Positions 22,226 to 34,570 of a DNA stretch of 64,000 bases are shown piece by piece. Origin of the DNA: Elymus sibiricus (taxonomy: Eukaryota; Streptophyta; Magnoliopsida; Poales; Poaceae); contig CM077666.1 in NCBI GenBank assembly GCA_039707655.1, forward strand, positions 299,982,166 through 300,046,165. Direction: 5' to 3'. The notes beneath the pieces were generated by a model. It was given only the letters and a program-made list of their open reading frames with translations, did no database searches and was not told the origin of the DNA. Within the stretch, counting starts at the first letter, position 1. Each line of letters starts with the position of its first letter. Made by a program: the position numbers and the translations under genes.

Positions 22226-23688
22226 TTATCCAAATGTGCTTTCGCCCAGTGTTAGGTGGGCTATCTGGGCCATGTCCTCAGTGGTTCTGGTGTGTCCACG
22301 GATCCCAGCAAGATTGCTGCTATTGAGACTTGGCCTACACCAACCAATGTTAAGCAGGTGCGTGGTTTCTTGGGATTGGAAGGGTATTACAGGAAATTTA
22401 TCTGCAACTATGGAATTATCTGCCATTCTTTAACTGCACTTCTGAAGAAGGGGGTAGTTTTCTGCTGGTCAACAGTCGAAGAGCAAGCTTTCCAAGCACT
22501 GAAGAAAGCCCTTATTTCTGCTCTGGTTCTGGCCCTTCTAGACTTCACCAAAACCTTTGTGATCGAGACAGACACGTCTGATATTGGCATTGGTGCAATT
22601 CTTTCTCAAGATGGTCATCCCATTGCTTATGCAGCAAGGCCTTGGGCCCCAAGAATCGTGCACTATCAATGTATGAAAAAGAATACATGGCTATTATGCT
22701 AGCCGTGGAACATTGGCATCAGTACCGGCAATTGGGTGAGTTCCTTATTCAGACTGATCATCACAGTTTAACAAGTCTGACAAAGCAACGCATACACACT
22801 AACTGGCAGTAGAAGGCATTAACAAAATTGATGGGTCTTCAGTATATGATTGTGTACAAAAAGGGCTCTGAGAATAATGCAGCAAATTCTCTATCTCGTC
22901 GCCCTCATGACACAGTTGAGTTGCAAGCACTCTCCACCTTACAACCTACATGGTTATCTGACATTTTGGCTAGCTACTCTCAAGATGAGTTCTGTTAGAA
23001 ATTGTTGCAGAAATTAGCTACTGATCCATCTTTAGACACTAAATACTCTTTAAAAAATGGCCTTCTATGCACTGATAACTGCATTTGGATGGGAGCTGAC
23101 ACAAAGTTGCAAACCAAATTGGTCTTGGCTTTTCATGAGTCACCCCTGGCTGGGCACTCTGGTTTTCCAGTTACCTACAGAAGGGTTAGACAACTATTTC
23201 GATGGTCAGCAATTAAGGCATTTATCAAATGCATAGTGCAACATCGTTTGGTCTGTCAACAAGCTAAACCTGAGAGGATTCCCTACCCTGCTTTACTACA
23301 GCCGCTAGCAGTGCCCAATTTACCATGGGAAATGGTGACGATGGACTTTATTGAAGGTCTTCTGGTGTCTGGTCGTTACAACTGCATCCTAGTGGTCACT
23401 GACAAGCTATCCAAATTTGGTCACTTCATTCCTCTCCACCATCCTTTCACAGCCGTGACAGTAGCTGAAGCTTTCCTGGATACAGTTTATAAACTGCATG
23501 GTATGCCTGTTTCCATCGTTTCTGATCGTGACCGTATATTTATCAGTACCTTTTGGAAAGAACTATTCCAGCATACACAGGGCCCTGAACTGCGTATGAG
23601 CTCTGCGAGACATCCTCTGTCTGACGGACAAATAGAGCGCGTGAACCAACAGATAGAATGTTATTTGCACTGTTTCATCAGTAATCAT
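22226..23688 (+). pseudogene. Chromovirus RT end, RNase H and integrase N-terminal and core
   Basis: RT resumes with SKCAFA and GYLGHVLSGSGV, then PTPTNVKQVRGFLGL, followed by RNase H (the first Asp in TDTSDIGIGAILSQ, then YKKGSENNAANSLSR). The integrase has a remnant of the HHCC zinc finger (HSGFPVTYRRV; the CxxC side reads KCIVQHRLVCQ, so one Cys is lost) and the core: MDFIEGL (first Asp), SDRDRIF (second Asp), and QIERVNQ (Glu). Breaks: a frame change near 22690, stops near 22811 and 22997, and a frameshift near 22250. The core is cut at 23688 by a solo LTR and continues at 38827. Confidence 0.9.
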
Positions 23689-24452
23689 TGATGAATCACA
23701 AGTATAGGGGATCGCAACAGTCTTCGAGGGTAGTATTTCACCCAAATTTATTGATTCGACACAAGGGGAGCCAAAAAAATATTTATAAGCCTTAGTAGTT
23801 GAGTTGTCAATTCAGCCACACCTGAGAAGCAAATTATCTGCTGCAAACGTATTAGTAGCATAGTACTATGATAGTTTTGATAGCAGTGGTAACAGTAGCA
23901 ATAGTAACAGTCACGGTAACAGTAGCAGTTTTGTGGGGTTTGGAACAGTAGCAGCAATAGTAGTAACTTAGCAAAGACAATATAAGCAAAGCGTAGGCAT
24001 GGATTAGAGATGGATATTTGGATGAAATTCATCATGTAATAGTCACAACCTAGAGCGATACACAATAGCTCCAATTCATCAATTAAATGTAGGCATCTAT
24101 TCTGTATATAGTCATATGTGCTTATAATAAGAACTTGCATGACATCTTTTGTCCTAACCTCCCGTGGCAGCGGGGTCCTAATGGAAATCTAAGGGTAATT
24201 AAGGTGCTCCTTTTAATAGAGAACCAGATCAAAGCATTAACACATAGTGAATACATGAACTCCTCAAATTACAGTCATCCCCACAGCGTATCCCAATTAT
24301 TGTCACCTTGGGGTCTGCGGTTCACAACAATAACAGGTGCATATAACTTGCAGATAGGATCAAGAACCCAAATATATTCACGAAAACATAAAGGGTTCAG
24401 ATCTGAAATCATGGCACTCGGGCCCTAGTGACAATCATTAATCATAGCAAAG

Positions 24453-25855
24453 TGATACGTCCCAAACGTATCTACTTTTCCAAACACTTTTGCTCTTGTT
24501 TTGGACTCTAATTTGCATGATTTGAATGGAACTAACCCGGACTGACGCTGTTTTCAGCAGAATTGCCATGGTGTTATTTTTGTGCAGAAATAAAAGTTCT
24601 CGGATTGACCTGAAATTTTACAGAGAATTATTTCAGAATATATAAAAAATATTGGCGAAGAGATCTACTGGAGGGGAGCCACCCAGGGGCCACAAGCCCA
24701 GGGGGCGCGCCCCCCAGGCTTGTGGGCCCCTGGAAACTCCGCTTGACCTATTTCCAATGCTATATATACCTATTCATGGAGAAAAAAAATCACAGAGAAA
24801 GAATCATCGCGTTTTACGATACGGAGCCGCCGCCACCTCCTGTTCTTCATCGGGAGGGCTGATCTGGAGTCCGTTCGGGGCTCCGGAGAGGGGGATTCGA
24901 CGCCGTCATCATCATCAACCATCCTCCATCACCAATTTCATGATGCTCACCACCGGGTGTGAGTAATTTCTTCGTAGGCTGGCTGGACGGTGATGGGTTG
25001 GATGAGATTTATCATGTAATCGAGTCAGGTTTGTTAGGGCTTGATCCCTAGTATCCACTATGTTCTGAGGTTGAAGTTGCTATGACTTTGCTATGCTTAA
25101 TGCTTGTCACTAGGGCCCGAGTGCCATGATTTCAGATCTAAACCCTTTATGTTTTCATGAATATATTTGTGTTCTTGATCCTATCTTGCAAGTTGTATGC
25201 ACCTATTACGTGTTATGATCCGCATACCCCAAGGTGACAATAATTGGGATTCTTTCCGGTGATTACCGTAGTTTGAGGAGTTCATGTATTCACTAAGTGC
25301 TAATGCTTTGTTCCGGTTCTCTATTAAAAGGAGGCCTTAATATCCCTTAGATTTCCTTATGGACCCCGCTGCCACGGGAGGGTAGGACAAAAGATGTCAT
25401 GCAAGTTCTTACTATAAGCACGTATGACTATATACGGAATACATGCCTACATTACATTGATGAATTGTAGTTATTGTGTATCGCTCTAGGTTGTGACTGT
25501 TATATGATGTATATCATCCAACACAATTATCCATCACTGATCCAATGCCTACGCTTTTCTCATATTTGTTTTTTCTAAGTTACTCTGTTGCTGCTGCTAT
25601 TACAATCACTACAAAACTGCTACTGATACTGTCTTTGTTACTATTGTTACTGTTACTACTGCTATCAAAATTATCATACTACTGTGCTACTAAACACTTT
25701 GCTACAGATATTTAGTTCTCCAGGTGTGGTTGAATTGACCGCTCAACTACTAATACTCGCAGATATTCTTTGGCTCCCCTTGTGTCGAATCAATAAATTT
25801 GGGTGAAATACTACCCTCCAAGACTGTCGCGATCCCCTGTACTTGTGGGTTATCA
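24453..25855 (+). repeat. 5' LTR of the Athila-like element
   Basis: Starts TGATACGTCCC and ends GGTTATCA. A near-perfect GC-rich hairpin (24684-24733, arms GGGCCACAAGCC and GGCTTGTGGGCCC) lies about 30 bp upstream of a TATA box TATATATACC (24761-24770). It is repeated at 36753-38170, and the family is present again at 23689-38821 (minus) and 47877-49272. Confidence 0.95.
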
Positions 25856-25866
25856 AGACCGATTTC

Positions 25867-25884
25867 TGGCACCGTTGCCGGGGA
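25867..25884 (+). other. Primer binding site of the Athila-like element
   Basis: TGGCACCGTTGCCGGGGA begins 12 bases after the 5' LTR. With one change it matches TGGCGCCGTTGCCGGGGA, the tRNA-Asp-complementary site known from Athila-type elements. Confidence 0.85.
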
Positions 25885-25924
25885 GCATAGCTCTATTTGT
25901 TGAGTCACTTGGGATTTATATCTG

Positions 25925-26384
25925 TTGATTACTATGAAGAATCTGAAAGACGCTAAGACCAAGATCGTTCCCTCTAAGGCGAGGGGAGGTAAGGAACTGC
26001 CATCACACTCTGCACTTGATTCACCTTCTGTTTTGAGTAGGCTTGCGACACCACCACGTGCTATTCATTCTGATATGTCGCAAGTAATTGATGATACTAC
26101 TTCTGCTGTAAATGAAACTTGTGATGATGCTAGTACTATGCTTGATAACACTATGCCACTAGGTGAATTTCTTGATGAACAAATTGCTAAAGCTAAAGAA
26201 ACTGAAAATGTTGAAACTTCTGAAAATTATGATTCACCTATTATTCCTAGCTCTCCTACTAGAGTTGAAATGCCTAAGATACCTAATGGTTATGTTTTAG
26301 ATGGGGAGATAGCTAGAGAATTTCTTGCTTGTAATGATAGAGATGATGTTAGAAAATTACTGGTTAAGCTTAAAGAAAAGTCTA
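25925..26384 (+). pseudogene. gag N-terminal part of the Athila-like element
   Basis: An open frame begins near the primer site; the first methionines are at 25925 and 25934 (MKNLKDAKTKIV). The first 150 residues are rich in Lys, Asp and Ser and end in REFLACNDRDDVRKLLVKLKE. It is interrupted after the codons for KS by a solo LTR. The frame continues with the next methionines after the right duplication at 30522. The similarity is to the N-terminus of Athila-type Gag in the same position. Confidence 0.75.
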
Positions 26385-29300
26385 TGTAACACCCCTCTGT
26401 AATGAGCAACAGTGATCCATAATGATTATGCTAAGTCACTGTGATTTGCAATGCTTGATCATGTTGGATTAATATCTCATTTCAAATTCCTCCACTGAAT
26501 TCAATTCAAATCATAAGTGAAATTTAAAGTTGCTCAAAATTGCTGAAAAATAGTTCATGTTGTAGCAAATATTCCAAAACAAATTCTTGTTCAGGAAAAC
26601 AACAACACATATTAGCTAAAATGGGCTAGAGCATTTAAAACAGTGCAAAAACAGCAATTTAAATGCCATTTCATTTATGAAAAATTGAAATGAATTCAAA
26701 TGGGCTCCAAACTTTTTGTGGCAGTGCAGAATAATGCAATATATTTTTGTGGATAAGTCTCACATTTTACAAAATGCATTTGGCAGCTCATTTATTTGCA
26801 AAACTATTTCTCTAAAAAGAAAACAGAAAAGAATAAAGAAAAAGGGGGAGGCTTACTGTGCAGATGGGCTTTGAAGTCCACAGTGTGGCCTGGCCGGCCC
26901 ACCCCGGCCTTTCTCCCTCCTCCCGCCTCTCTCCTCCCCGTGTCGTCGTCGCCGTGGCCGCGCGCGCGCGCACCGGCGAGGAGGCGACACCGCGACGCTA
27001 CAGGTCGGCCGAGAGGATAAGGGCGACTCCCCTCGGCCTCCCCGTCATCCTCATCTAGTCGCCCCCTCCTCTCTCGCCCTCTCCCGCTCTCTCTCATCCT
27101 CACCCGAACGCCGCCGTCGCCGGTCCGCTGCTCCACCACGGCCACTGGCCTCGCCGCGCCGCGCCACCGTGTCCAGCCGCTCCGCCGAGCTCCGCTACGT
27201 CGTCCACACTGACTAACGCAAGCAGGGGAGCCCCACTGCACGGATCCGCGCCGTTCTCTTCTTCCTCGGGTCGCCGGCGAGCTCCTTCGATTCCGGCGAC
27301 TCCTGCTGCTCCTAAGCCTCTCACCGGCCTCCGTGTGCCGCTCGGTGAGATCCTCTTCCTCTCCCCTCTCTTCCTCGCCCATCTACGCGCCCGTAGCCAC
27401 CGCACTCGCCATGGCCGTACTCGCCGCCTTAGCCGAGCTCGTCGCCGTGGCCACACTCGCCGACAAGCTCAACTGAGCACGGCAATGTGCTCAGTGCGCG
27501 CGTAGAAGCCCAACGCCACCGATAGCGCGCCTCCCCGTGCCCCACAGCGCCGAAATTGCTATCGCCCGATTCCGGCCGCTCGCCGTCGACGCTTCCGGCC
27601 GATTCCGGCGACGCCACCGCCACCAAACGACGCGCCGTCGTGCGCTTGTTCTAACGAGCCTAACCGCGCGCCGAATGGCCCCCTGTGGACCAAATCCGAC
27701 GCTTGCCCATGCGCCTCCGCCGTGAAACGGGGTCGCCGGCGTTTAAACGCCGGCACCGCTGAGCTGGCTGCCATGTGGGCACCCCCTGGGTCACTGACAG
27801 TGGGCCCAGGGGCCCCAGTTGACCGAGTTGACTTGGTCAACTCTGCTGACTAGGTACGCTGTGCCACTGACATATGGGCCCCCATGTTTAATTAAAGCTA
27901 ATTTAAAATTAAAATTAACCTAATAGCTAATTAGACACTGACAGATGGGGCCCACGAGCGAATTAACCCCTAATTAGTTAATTTAATCTCTGTTTAGTAC
28001 TGAGTCATTGAATGTGGGCCCCAACTGTCAGGTTTGACCTGGAACAGCTGGGGTTGACTGCTGACATCATGCTGACGCAATAAATCATTTTCTGTTAATT
28101 TCGAATTAGTTTTAATTCCAGGAATTTCAGAAAATGGTTTAAATCTTTGAAAATTCGTAGAAAATAAACCGTAGCTCGGATCGAAAAGTTTTCTACATGA
28201 AAGTTGATCAGAAAAACGAGACGAACCCGAATTTGCCCTCCGTGTAGCTGTCACATGCTCCCAACACCGCAAACATGGAACTTTATCCTCCGGTTAACCT
28301 GTCCGAAAACTGCCCGAAGCCGGGAAAATATCCCCAGATATTTTCCCGCTCCGCCTGCAACGTGTAGTGCTGCATTAGGTCACCTCTAACACTGCATATT
28401 GCCATGCCATGCATTGTGTTGCATTTGTTTGCTTTTATTTATTGTTTCTTCCCCCTCTTCTCCTCCGATAGACCCCGAGGCCAACGCTGCCCCTGAGGAC
28501 TGCTACATCCCCGACGACCCCTCTTTTGCCGTAGAGCTTCCAGGCAAGCAAACCCCCTTGAACATGCCTATATCACCTATTCTTTCTCCCTCATGCTTGC
28601 ATTAGAATTGACACATTTGTTGTTCTGTAATACCTATTCTGATGCATAGCCAGTTTTTGTAACTGTTATCGATACCATACATGTTGTCCCAAATGCTTAG
28701 TATAGGTTGGTTAGTAAACCATCTGTGGCCCCTCATCCTTGTCCTAGTTGCCCCGCTTTTTTACTGGTGCCCCGATCAAGGTGATCGATGGGCTGACACC
28801 AGCACATCACCGCACACCCTCTAAGTTGTACGACTCTGCAGAGCTACTATCGAGTGCCGAGGGTGATACCTCTTACATCACTCCTGATGATATCTCTGTA
28901 GCAAAGCTAGTCGGTTGTGGGTTACCGAGGGTGATTCCTCTTTCACCATCTCCGATGACACTTCTGTCGTGCAACCCCGCAAGTGTGAATGCCATCGAGG
29001 GTGATTCCTCCGGATTCACCTTGATGGATACATCGAGTGGGAATCCAACGAGGGTGATTCCTCGGATTCCTCCTTGATGTTTTGGACACACGGTTACTTT
29101 GACTTTACTACAGATACTTGATAAAGTCGGGTCGGCCCCGAGGGGTACCCGCGAGAGATGTGAAGCCGGGTTGACCATGAGGGTACCCGTGTGATGATTA
29201 CGTGGCATGGCCGGGTATTCCTAGCCCTTGCCGTAAGACCACGAGACGGGGCGACGGGGTCACATGATCGTGAGTCTCTGCTCGTTTCCACGGGTTCCCA

Positions 29301-30516
29301 ACACACTAATGGGTTAGGACATGTGATCTAAGTAGGCCTTTGGCCTTTTCGCACTAACCACCACGCGGGAATAGTATGGGCACTTGGCGTCGTATGTATC
29401 AGCCGAAGTTCTTCAGACGTCAGCGATTGAGCGGCGCGCGCCGGGTTGGACTGGGAACGCCCGCGCTTGTATTAAGGGGGCTAGGTCTGCTCCCGGCCGC
29501 CCACGCAACGCGCAGAAGTGCAAAGGGCGATGGGCCCAAGACCCCTGAGCACTTAGGTTGTAGACCGGTGTGCTGGCCTCTCTGTTGAGCCTATGTAGGG
29601 CTACGACGTGTCGATCAGCCGAGGCCGGGCATGGACCGAGTAAGTGTGTCCGGCCAGAGTTAATCGAGCGTGTTGGATAAGTTGGTGCACCCCTGCAGGG
29701 AAGTATATCTATTAGAATATCCGTGTCCACGGTAACAGGACGCTCGGAAAATATCCCGATCTTCTACAACTAGAACTGGAACTTGTGATGCTAAATGAAT
29801 ATTATAGCTCCGAGATCGCTTTCTCGCAGGGTGTCGAGGAAGGATCTCTAGGCGTTGTTACTACTTGTTGCTACTTCTATATTTATGTACTAATCTGCAC
29901 TCTTCTAATGCTGCAAGACGCTGAAGATGCTAGTCTTCGGTAGGCCAGGCCCTCTCTCTATTCTGGCATTTCTGCAGTCTAGTCCACAGATACAGCCTCC
30001 CCTTTGATACCGATGCATAGATAGTATAGATATGATGTAAGTCTTGTGAGTACTTTGGATGAGTACTCACTGTTGCTTTGCTTCCCCTTTTTCCCCATAC
30101 CCGATTGCTGCGACCAGATGGCTGAGCCCCGGAGCCAGCTGCTCAAGTCGACGACTACTACTACCCCTCCAGTGGAGAGTACTACTATGTGGAGACCACC
30201 GACAACCAGGAGTAGATAGGAGGCACCCAGGCAGGAGGCATGTGCCTTTCGATCCCGTGTCGTTGTTTGCTCAGCCTTCTTAAGGCAGATCTGTTTAACT
30301 TTTATGTCTGTACTCAGATATCTGATGCTTCTGCTGATGCTTGTATGACTCGAGCTTTTGTATTCGAGCCCTCGAGGCCCCTGGCTTGTAATATAAAGCT
30401 TGTATGACTTTTATTTGTGTTTAGAGTTGTGTTATGATATCTTCAAGTGAGTCCTTAGGCTTGATCGTGTGCATTTGCGTGTATGATTAGTACACGATTA
30501 AGTCGGGGGCGTCACA
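26385..30516 (+). mobile_element. 4.1 kb solo LTR, probably of a long-LTR chromovirus (Tekay/Del type)
   Basis: It begins TGTAACACCCC and ends GGGCGTCACA, with the 5-bp duplication GTCTA on both sides (26380-26384 and 30517-30521). The gag frame it splits is continuous across the site. It has no primer site, polypurine tract or internal direct repeat, so it is one LTR and not a whole element. The 5' third holds a GC-rich segment (26900-27800) whose long minus-strand frame (26804-27382) is probably a compositional artefact. The end has a polyA-signal-like AATATAAAGC near 30390. The assignment to Tekay/Del rests only on terminus type and size. Confidence 0.88.
28858..29085 (+). repeat. Degenerate tandem repeat in the 4.1 kb solo LTR
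   Basis: Four units begin with CGAGGGTGATNCCTC at 28858, 28926, 28996 and 29049, so the spacing shrinks from about 70 to 53 bp. Units contain TCACC or CCTTGATG variants. Confidence 0.8.
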
Positions 30517-30521
30517 GTCTA

Positions 30522-31300
30522 TGATGGAGAGAATGAAATATGATCCTAAGTTTGCTACCTCTCCTATCTTTGTTACAGATAAGGATTATGAATTCTCTGT
30601 CGATCCTAAGTTAATTACTTTGGTTGAATCTAATCCTTTTCATGGTTATGAAACTGAAACTGTTATGGCGCACCTTACTAAATTGAATGATATAGCCACC
30701 CTATTTGGTCATGAGGAAAAAATTCATTACTATTAAATTCTTAAGTTGTTTCCTTTCTGATTAAAGGGTGATGCTAAGAAATGGTTTAATACTCTTGCTC
30801 CTGCAGGATATGATATATTATTTTTCTGAAAAATATTTTCCTGCTCATAAGAAACAAGTTGCCTTACAGGAAATATTTAACTTTGTGTAAATTGAAGAAG
30901 AGAATCTCCCTCAAGCTTGGGGGAGGCTTCTCCAATTACTCAATGCTTTGCCTGATCATCCTCTTAAGAAAAATGAAATACTTGATATCTTTTATAATGG
31001 ACTAATCGATGCTTCTAGGGACTACCTAGATAGTTGTGCTGGTTCTGTTTTCAGGGAACGAACTGTTGGACAGGCTGAAGAACTATTGAATAATATGTTG
31101 AGAAATGCCGATGATTGGACACTTCTTGAACCACCACCTAAGCCAACTCTGAAGAAGAGAGGTATTCTATTCCTCAGTCCAGAAGGTATGCAAGAAGCTA
31201 AGAAATCTATGAAAGAAAAAGGTATTAAATCTGAAGATGTTAAGAATTTACCGCCTATTGAAGAAATACATGGGCTCGACACCCCGACACAGGTAGGATA
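30522..31300 (+). pseudogene. gag central part of the Athila-like element
   Basis: After the right GTCTA duplication gag continues (ERMKYDPKF, then FSVDPKLITLVESNPFHG). NPFHG followed by AHLTKLNDI is typical of the plant retrotransposon Gag of Athila-type elements. Stops and frame changes occur at 30736, near 30830 and near 30887. A later part in another frame (LNALPDHPLKKNEILDIFYNGL, in part) ends near 31300. The product would be the capsid of the particle. Confidence 0.85.
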
Positions 31301-31409
31301 GGTAAATTCTCTTACTAGATTCGATGAAGGTGATATTCCTTATAATAAATCTGCTAGCCAATGCCTGTATGAATTTGATAATTACATCATTAAGTAGGAC
31401 CACTTTAAT

Positions 31410-32792
31410 ATGTATGTTAGCAATCAATTGAAACGAAATGCCTTCATGATAGATCGTTTGAGTGATTTGATGTTTAGAACTGCCAATGATGTTAAAGGCT
31501 TAAGTAAACATGCTTCTATGGTTCATACTCAGCTAGAACAAATTGCTAAGTCCCAAAATGATTTGCTTGATGAGATGAATAATAAAATGAATGATTGTGC
31601 TGTTAGAGTTGTTACTAGAGGAGGCAGAATGACTCAGGAGCCTCTGTATCCTAAAGGTCATCCTAAAACAATTGAGCAGGATTCTCAGAGAATTAATATT
31701 GATGCACCTAGTTCATCTAAGAAGAAAAAGAAAAAGAAAAATGATAAAACTTTGCCTGCTTCTAGCGAACCTGTGATAGAAAAACCTTCTGAGGATCCTA
31801 ATGATATTTCTATTTCTGATGCTGAGACACAATCTGGTAATCAGCACCCACCTAATGACAATGACAATGATAATGATGTTCATGATACTCAACCAGATAA
31901 TGATGTAGAAATAGAACCTGTTGTTGATCTTGATAACCCACCTCCTAAGGATAAAAGATATGATAAAAGTGCTTTTATTGCTAGAAAACATGGAAAAGAA
32001 AGAGAACCATGGGTTCAAAAACTCATGCCTTTCCGTAATACACCATCTAGAAATAAGGATGACGAAGACTTTGAGCGCTTTGTTGAAATGCTTAGACCTA
32101 TCTTTTTGCGCACTCGCTTGATTGATATGTTGAAAATGCCTCCATATGCTAAATATATGAAAGATATTGTCACTAACAAAAGAAAGATTCCTGAAGCTAA
32201 AATTTCCACCATGCTTGCAAATTACTCTTTTAAGCATGGAGTGCCTAAAAAGTTAGGAGATCTGGGAATACCCACTATACCATGCTCCATTAAAAGAAGT
32301 TATGTTAAAACTGCTTTATGTGATTTAGGAGCCGGTGTTAGTGTTATGCCTTTCTCTTTATATAGAAGACTTGATTTGAATAATCTCACACATACTGAAA
32401 TATCTTTGCAAGTGGCTGATAAATCAACTGCTATACCTATTGGAATTTGTGAGGACGTTCCCATTGTAGTTGCAAATGTTACTATCTTAACAGACTTTGT
32501 TATACTTGATATGCCCGAGGACGACAACATGTCGATTATCCTTGGTAGACCCTTTTTGAATACTGCAAGGGCTGTTATTGATTGCAACAAAAGCAAGGTC
32601 ACTTTTCACGTCAATGGTAATGAGCATACGGTCTATTTTCCGAAGAAACAAAGTTCACTGAATGGTATCAACATTATTGAAAAAATTGCGACAATCACTA
32701 TTGGAGGTTTCAAGTTTCCTCTTCCTTCAGTCAAAAAGAAATATGAAATTCTTATTGTTGGGGAGATGCATATCCCCGTTGAGGTAACTTAG
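31410..32792 (+). pseudogene. gag end and aspartic protease of the Athila-like element
   Basis: This 460-residue frame starts with a Gag-like helical region, then a Lys/Asp/Asn-rich linker (about residues 95-185), then PFRNTPSRNKDDEDFERFVEMLRP-type sequence that precedes protease in Athila elements. The retropepsin core has LCDLGAGVSVMP as its active-site loop. The usual Athila form is DLGA with Ser following, so Gly replaces Ser. FVILDMPEDD and IILGRPFLNTA follow. It stops at 32792, and RT, which should come next, is missing. The frame itself is intact, but the flanking gag is broken. Confidence 0.88.
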
Positions 32793-33580
32793 TGTTATAC
32801 AAAAATTCTTCAGTTTCATGTCACCCGAAAACAGTTTGTTAATAAGACTTGATCAACCTTATTCATGGATTATTTTTGAGGGGCATGTGGTGGATGAATT
32901 TAGTAAGAACAACCTTCTATAATCATAGTTTGCTCTCTGTTAATTAAAGTTTAATAAAGTAGAATGCCATAATTATCCTGTTTTCTGAATTTTCCGTGCA
33001 ATAAAAAATGGCCCAAAAATAAAAGTTCTCAGAATGCCTTGAAAATTTAGTATGATTTTTTCCAAAATATTTAAGAATTTTTGGCACTGAACACACCTCA
33101 GGGGGGGTGCACCTGTGAGCCACAAGCTCACAGGGCGCGGCCACCCCCCTGGGCGCACCTAGCAGGCTTGTGGGTCCCACAGGGACCCCCTCACTTATTC
33201 CAGCCGCCCACAACCTTCTTCTTCCTCTAGAAAAAAAAATCAAACTTGCTCCCAAGCTTGTTTTCTTGCTCGTTTCTGTGAGATTTTCGATCTCCTTGCT
33301 CGGAACTCCGTTTCCGAAACTGTTTGAGGAATTGCTCCTTGGTATGTGACTCCTCCAATGCTCCAATTAGTTTTTGTTCTAGCGCTTTATGTTTTGCAAA
33401 TTTTTGCTGCTGTGGTGACCATGTATATGAGTTGCATGTTAAATTTATATGGTCCAAAGTAGTTTTGATGCATGATATAGCCTCTAGACACTTGTAGGAG
33501 TAGTCGCTATCAATTTTGTTGAGTTTCGTTCACTTTTATTTTGAGTCACTAAAAATTTCAGAAATTTTCAGAAAAGGAAA
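32793..33580 (+). promoter_or_regulatory. LTR-promoter-like block inside the Athila-like element, ahead of its second ORF
   Basis: It is non-coding, and at about 33010-33190 it repeats, in the same order, features of this family's LTR: AATAAAAGTTCTC, an AT-rich stretch, then a GC-rich inverted repeat with arms GAGCCACAAGCTC and GGCTTGTGGGTCCC. The LTR has these immediately before its TATA box. Here a TATA box is not evident. A 5'UTR-like segment follows up to the ATG at 33581. An internal promoter derived from the LTR is an inference. Confidence 0.5.
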
Positions 33581-34570
33581 ATGCTCAAGTGGAGGTTGAG
33601 AGGTTCTTCGAGCCAGAGTCCTAAGGAGGCTCCGAAGCCCAAGTACGACCTTCCTCGTGTGACCGAGGTGCGGCCGTGCGAATGGCCATGCGACACATTC
33701 TTGACGGATGCGGGAATTTTCGATGATTTCTATTACTTGGTGAACAATGCCCGCCTTATCCCGTTCCTCGAAGATAAGTGTGAACAATATCTTCTCCTCA
33801 CTAATACTTTCGTGCAAAGTTTTCACTTTCATTCTAGGAGAGAGATACCCATGGTGTCATTTAACCTATATGATATTCCTAGAGAGATGACACTTGAGGA
33901 ATTTTGCAGAGTATGCAAACTTCCTAATGAGGGCAGCCCAATAGAGCCATGTCCAAGGGACGTTGCAGATTTTATATCCGCAGTGACCGTGGGTGAGACG
34001 AGAGGAGTTTCAGAGGCTAGGGTTGCTAGTTTACATTTACCCCGTTTTACGTTATTATTCATTATTTGCCGGGAGGTGTTTGACTGGTCGGTGGGAGAGT
34101 GGCACTCTTAGTGCACCTGACCTTGCTATTTTACGCCATGCTCTTCATGCTGATAGAACTTTTAGTTTAGGAGCTATGGTTGCTCGACGGTTACACACTA
34201 ACCGTTCGAAGGGCGTTATTTATGGTGGTATTTATGCTTCCCGCCTCGCTAAACATTTTGAGATTCCTATTAGGCACGGCGAGGAGGAAGAGAGGCTTTT
34301 ACCTACGAGATATCTTGATTATAGCAGCATGGTTGGGCATAACTCTATTAATTCTAGGGACATTCGCTTTAGATATAGCTTGGTGTTTAGTCAGGGCACT
34401 CGTCAGGTTATTACTTTGCCTGCACCGTCTTTGTTCGATCTTTCCAGTGGTAGGTATACCATCATGCCTGAGGACATCTATACTTATTGGGGCCTGACAC
34501 CGCCCCCAGTACCTGAGCCAGCACCTGTGCCAGCACCCGTTCCAACACCAATTTATCAGTGGGACCCTTA
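33581..34570 (+). pseudogene. Second ORF of the Athila-like element
   Basis: The frame starts at an ATG at 33581 (MLKWRLRGSSSQSP) and encodes CEQYLLLTNTFVQSF, REMTLEEFCRVCKLP and, after a frameshift near 34060, GTLSAPDLAILRHALHADRTFSLGAMVARRL. It ends with a repeated Pro-Val/Ala tail (VPEPAPVPAPVP) at 34568-34570. This looks like the Athila ORF1-type protein sometimes labelled putative plant transposon protein, whose role is unknown. I see no signal peptide or membrane segment, so I do not call it envelope. One frameshift breaks it. Confidence 0.75.

Noticed and set aside
26804..27382. Minus-strand ORF of 192 codons in GC-rich DNA
   Set aside because: Arg/Gly/Glu-rich low-complexity translation inside a solo LTR, with long overlapping frames on both strands; a composition artefact.
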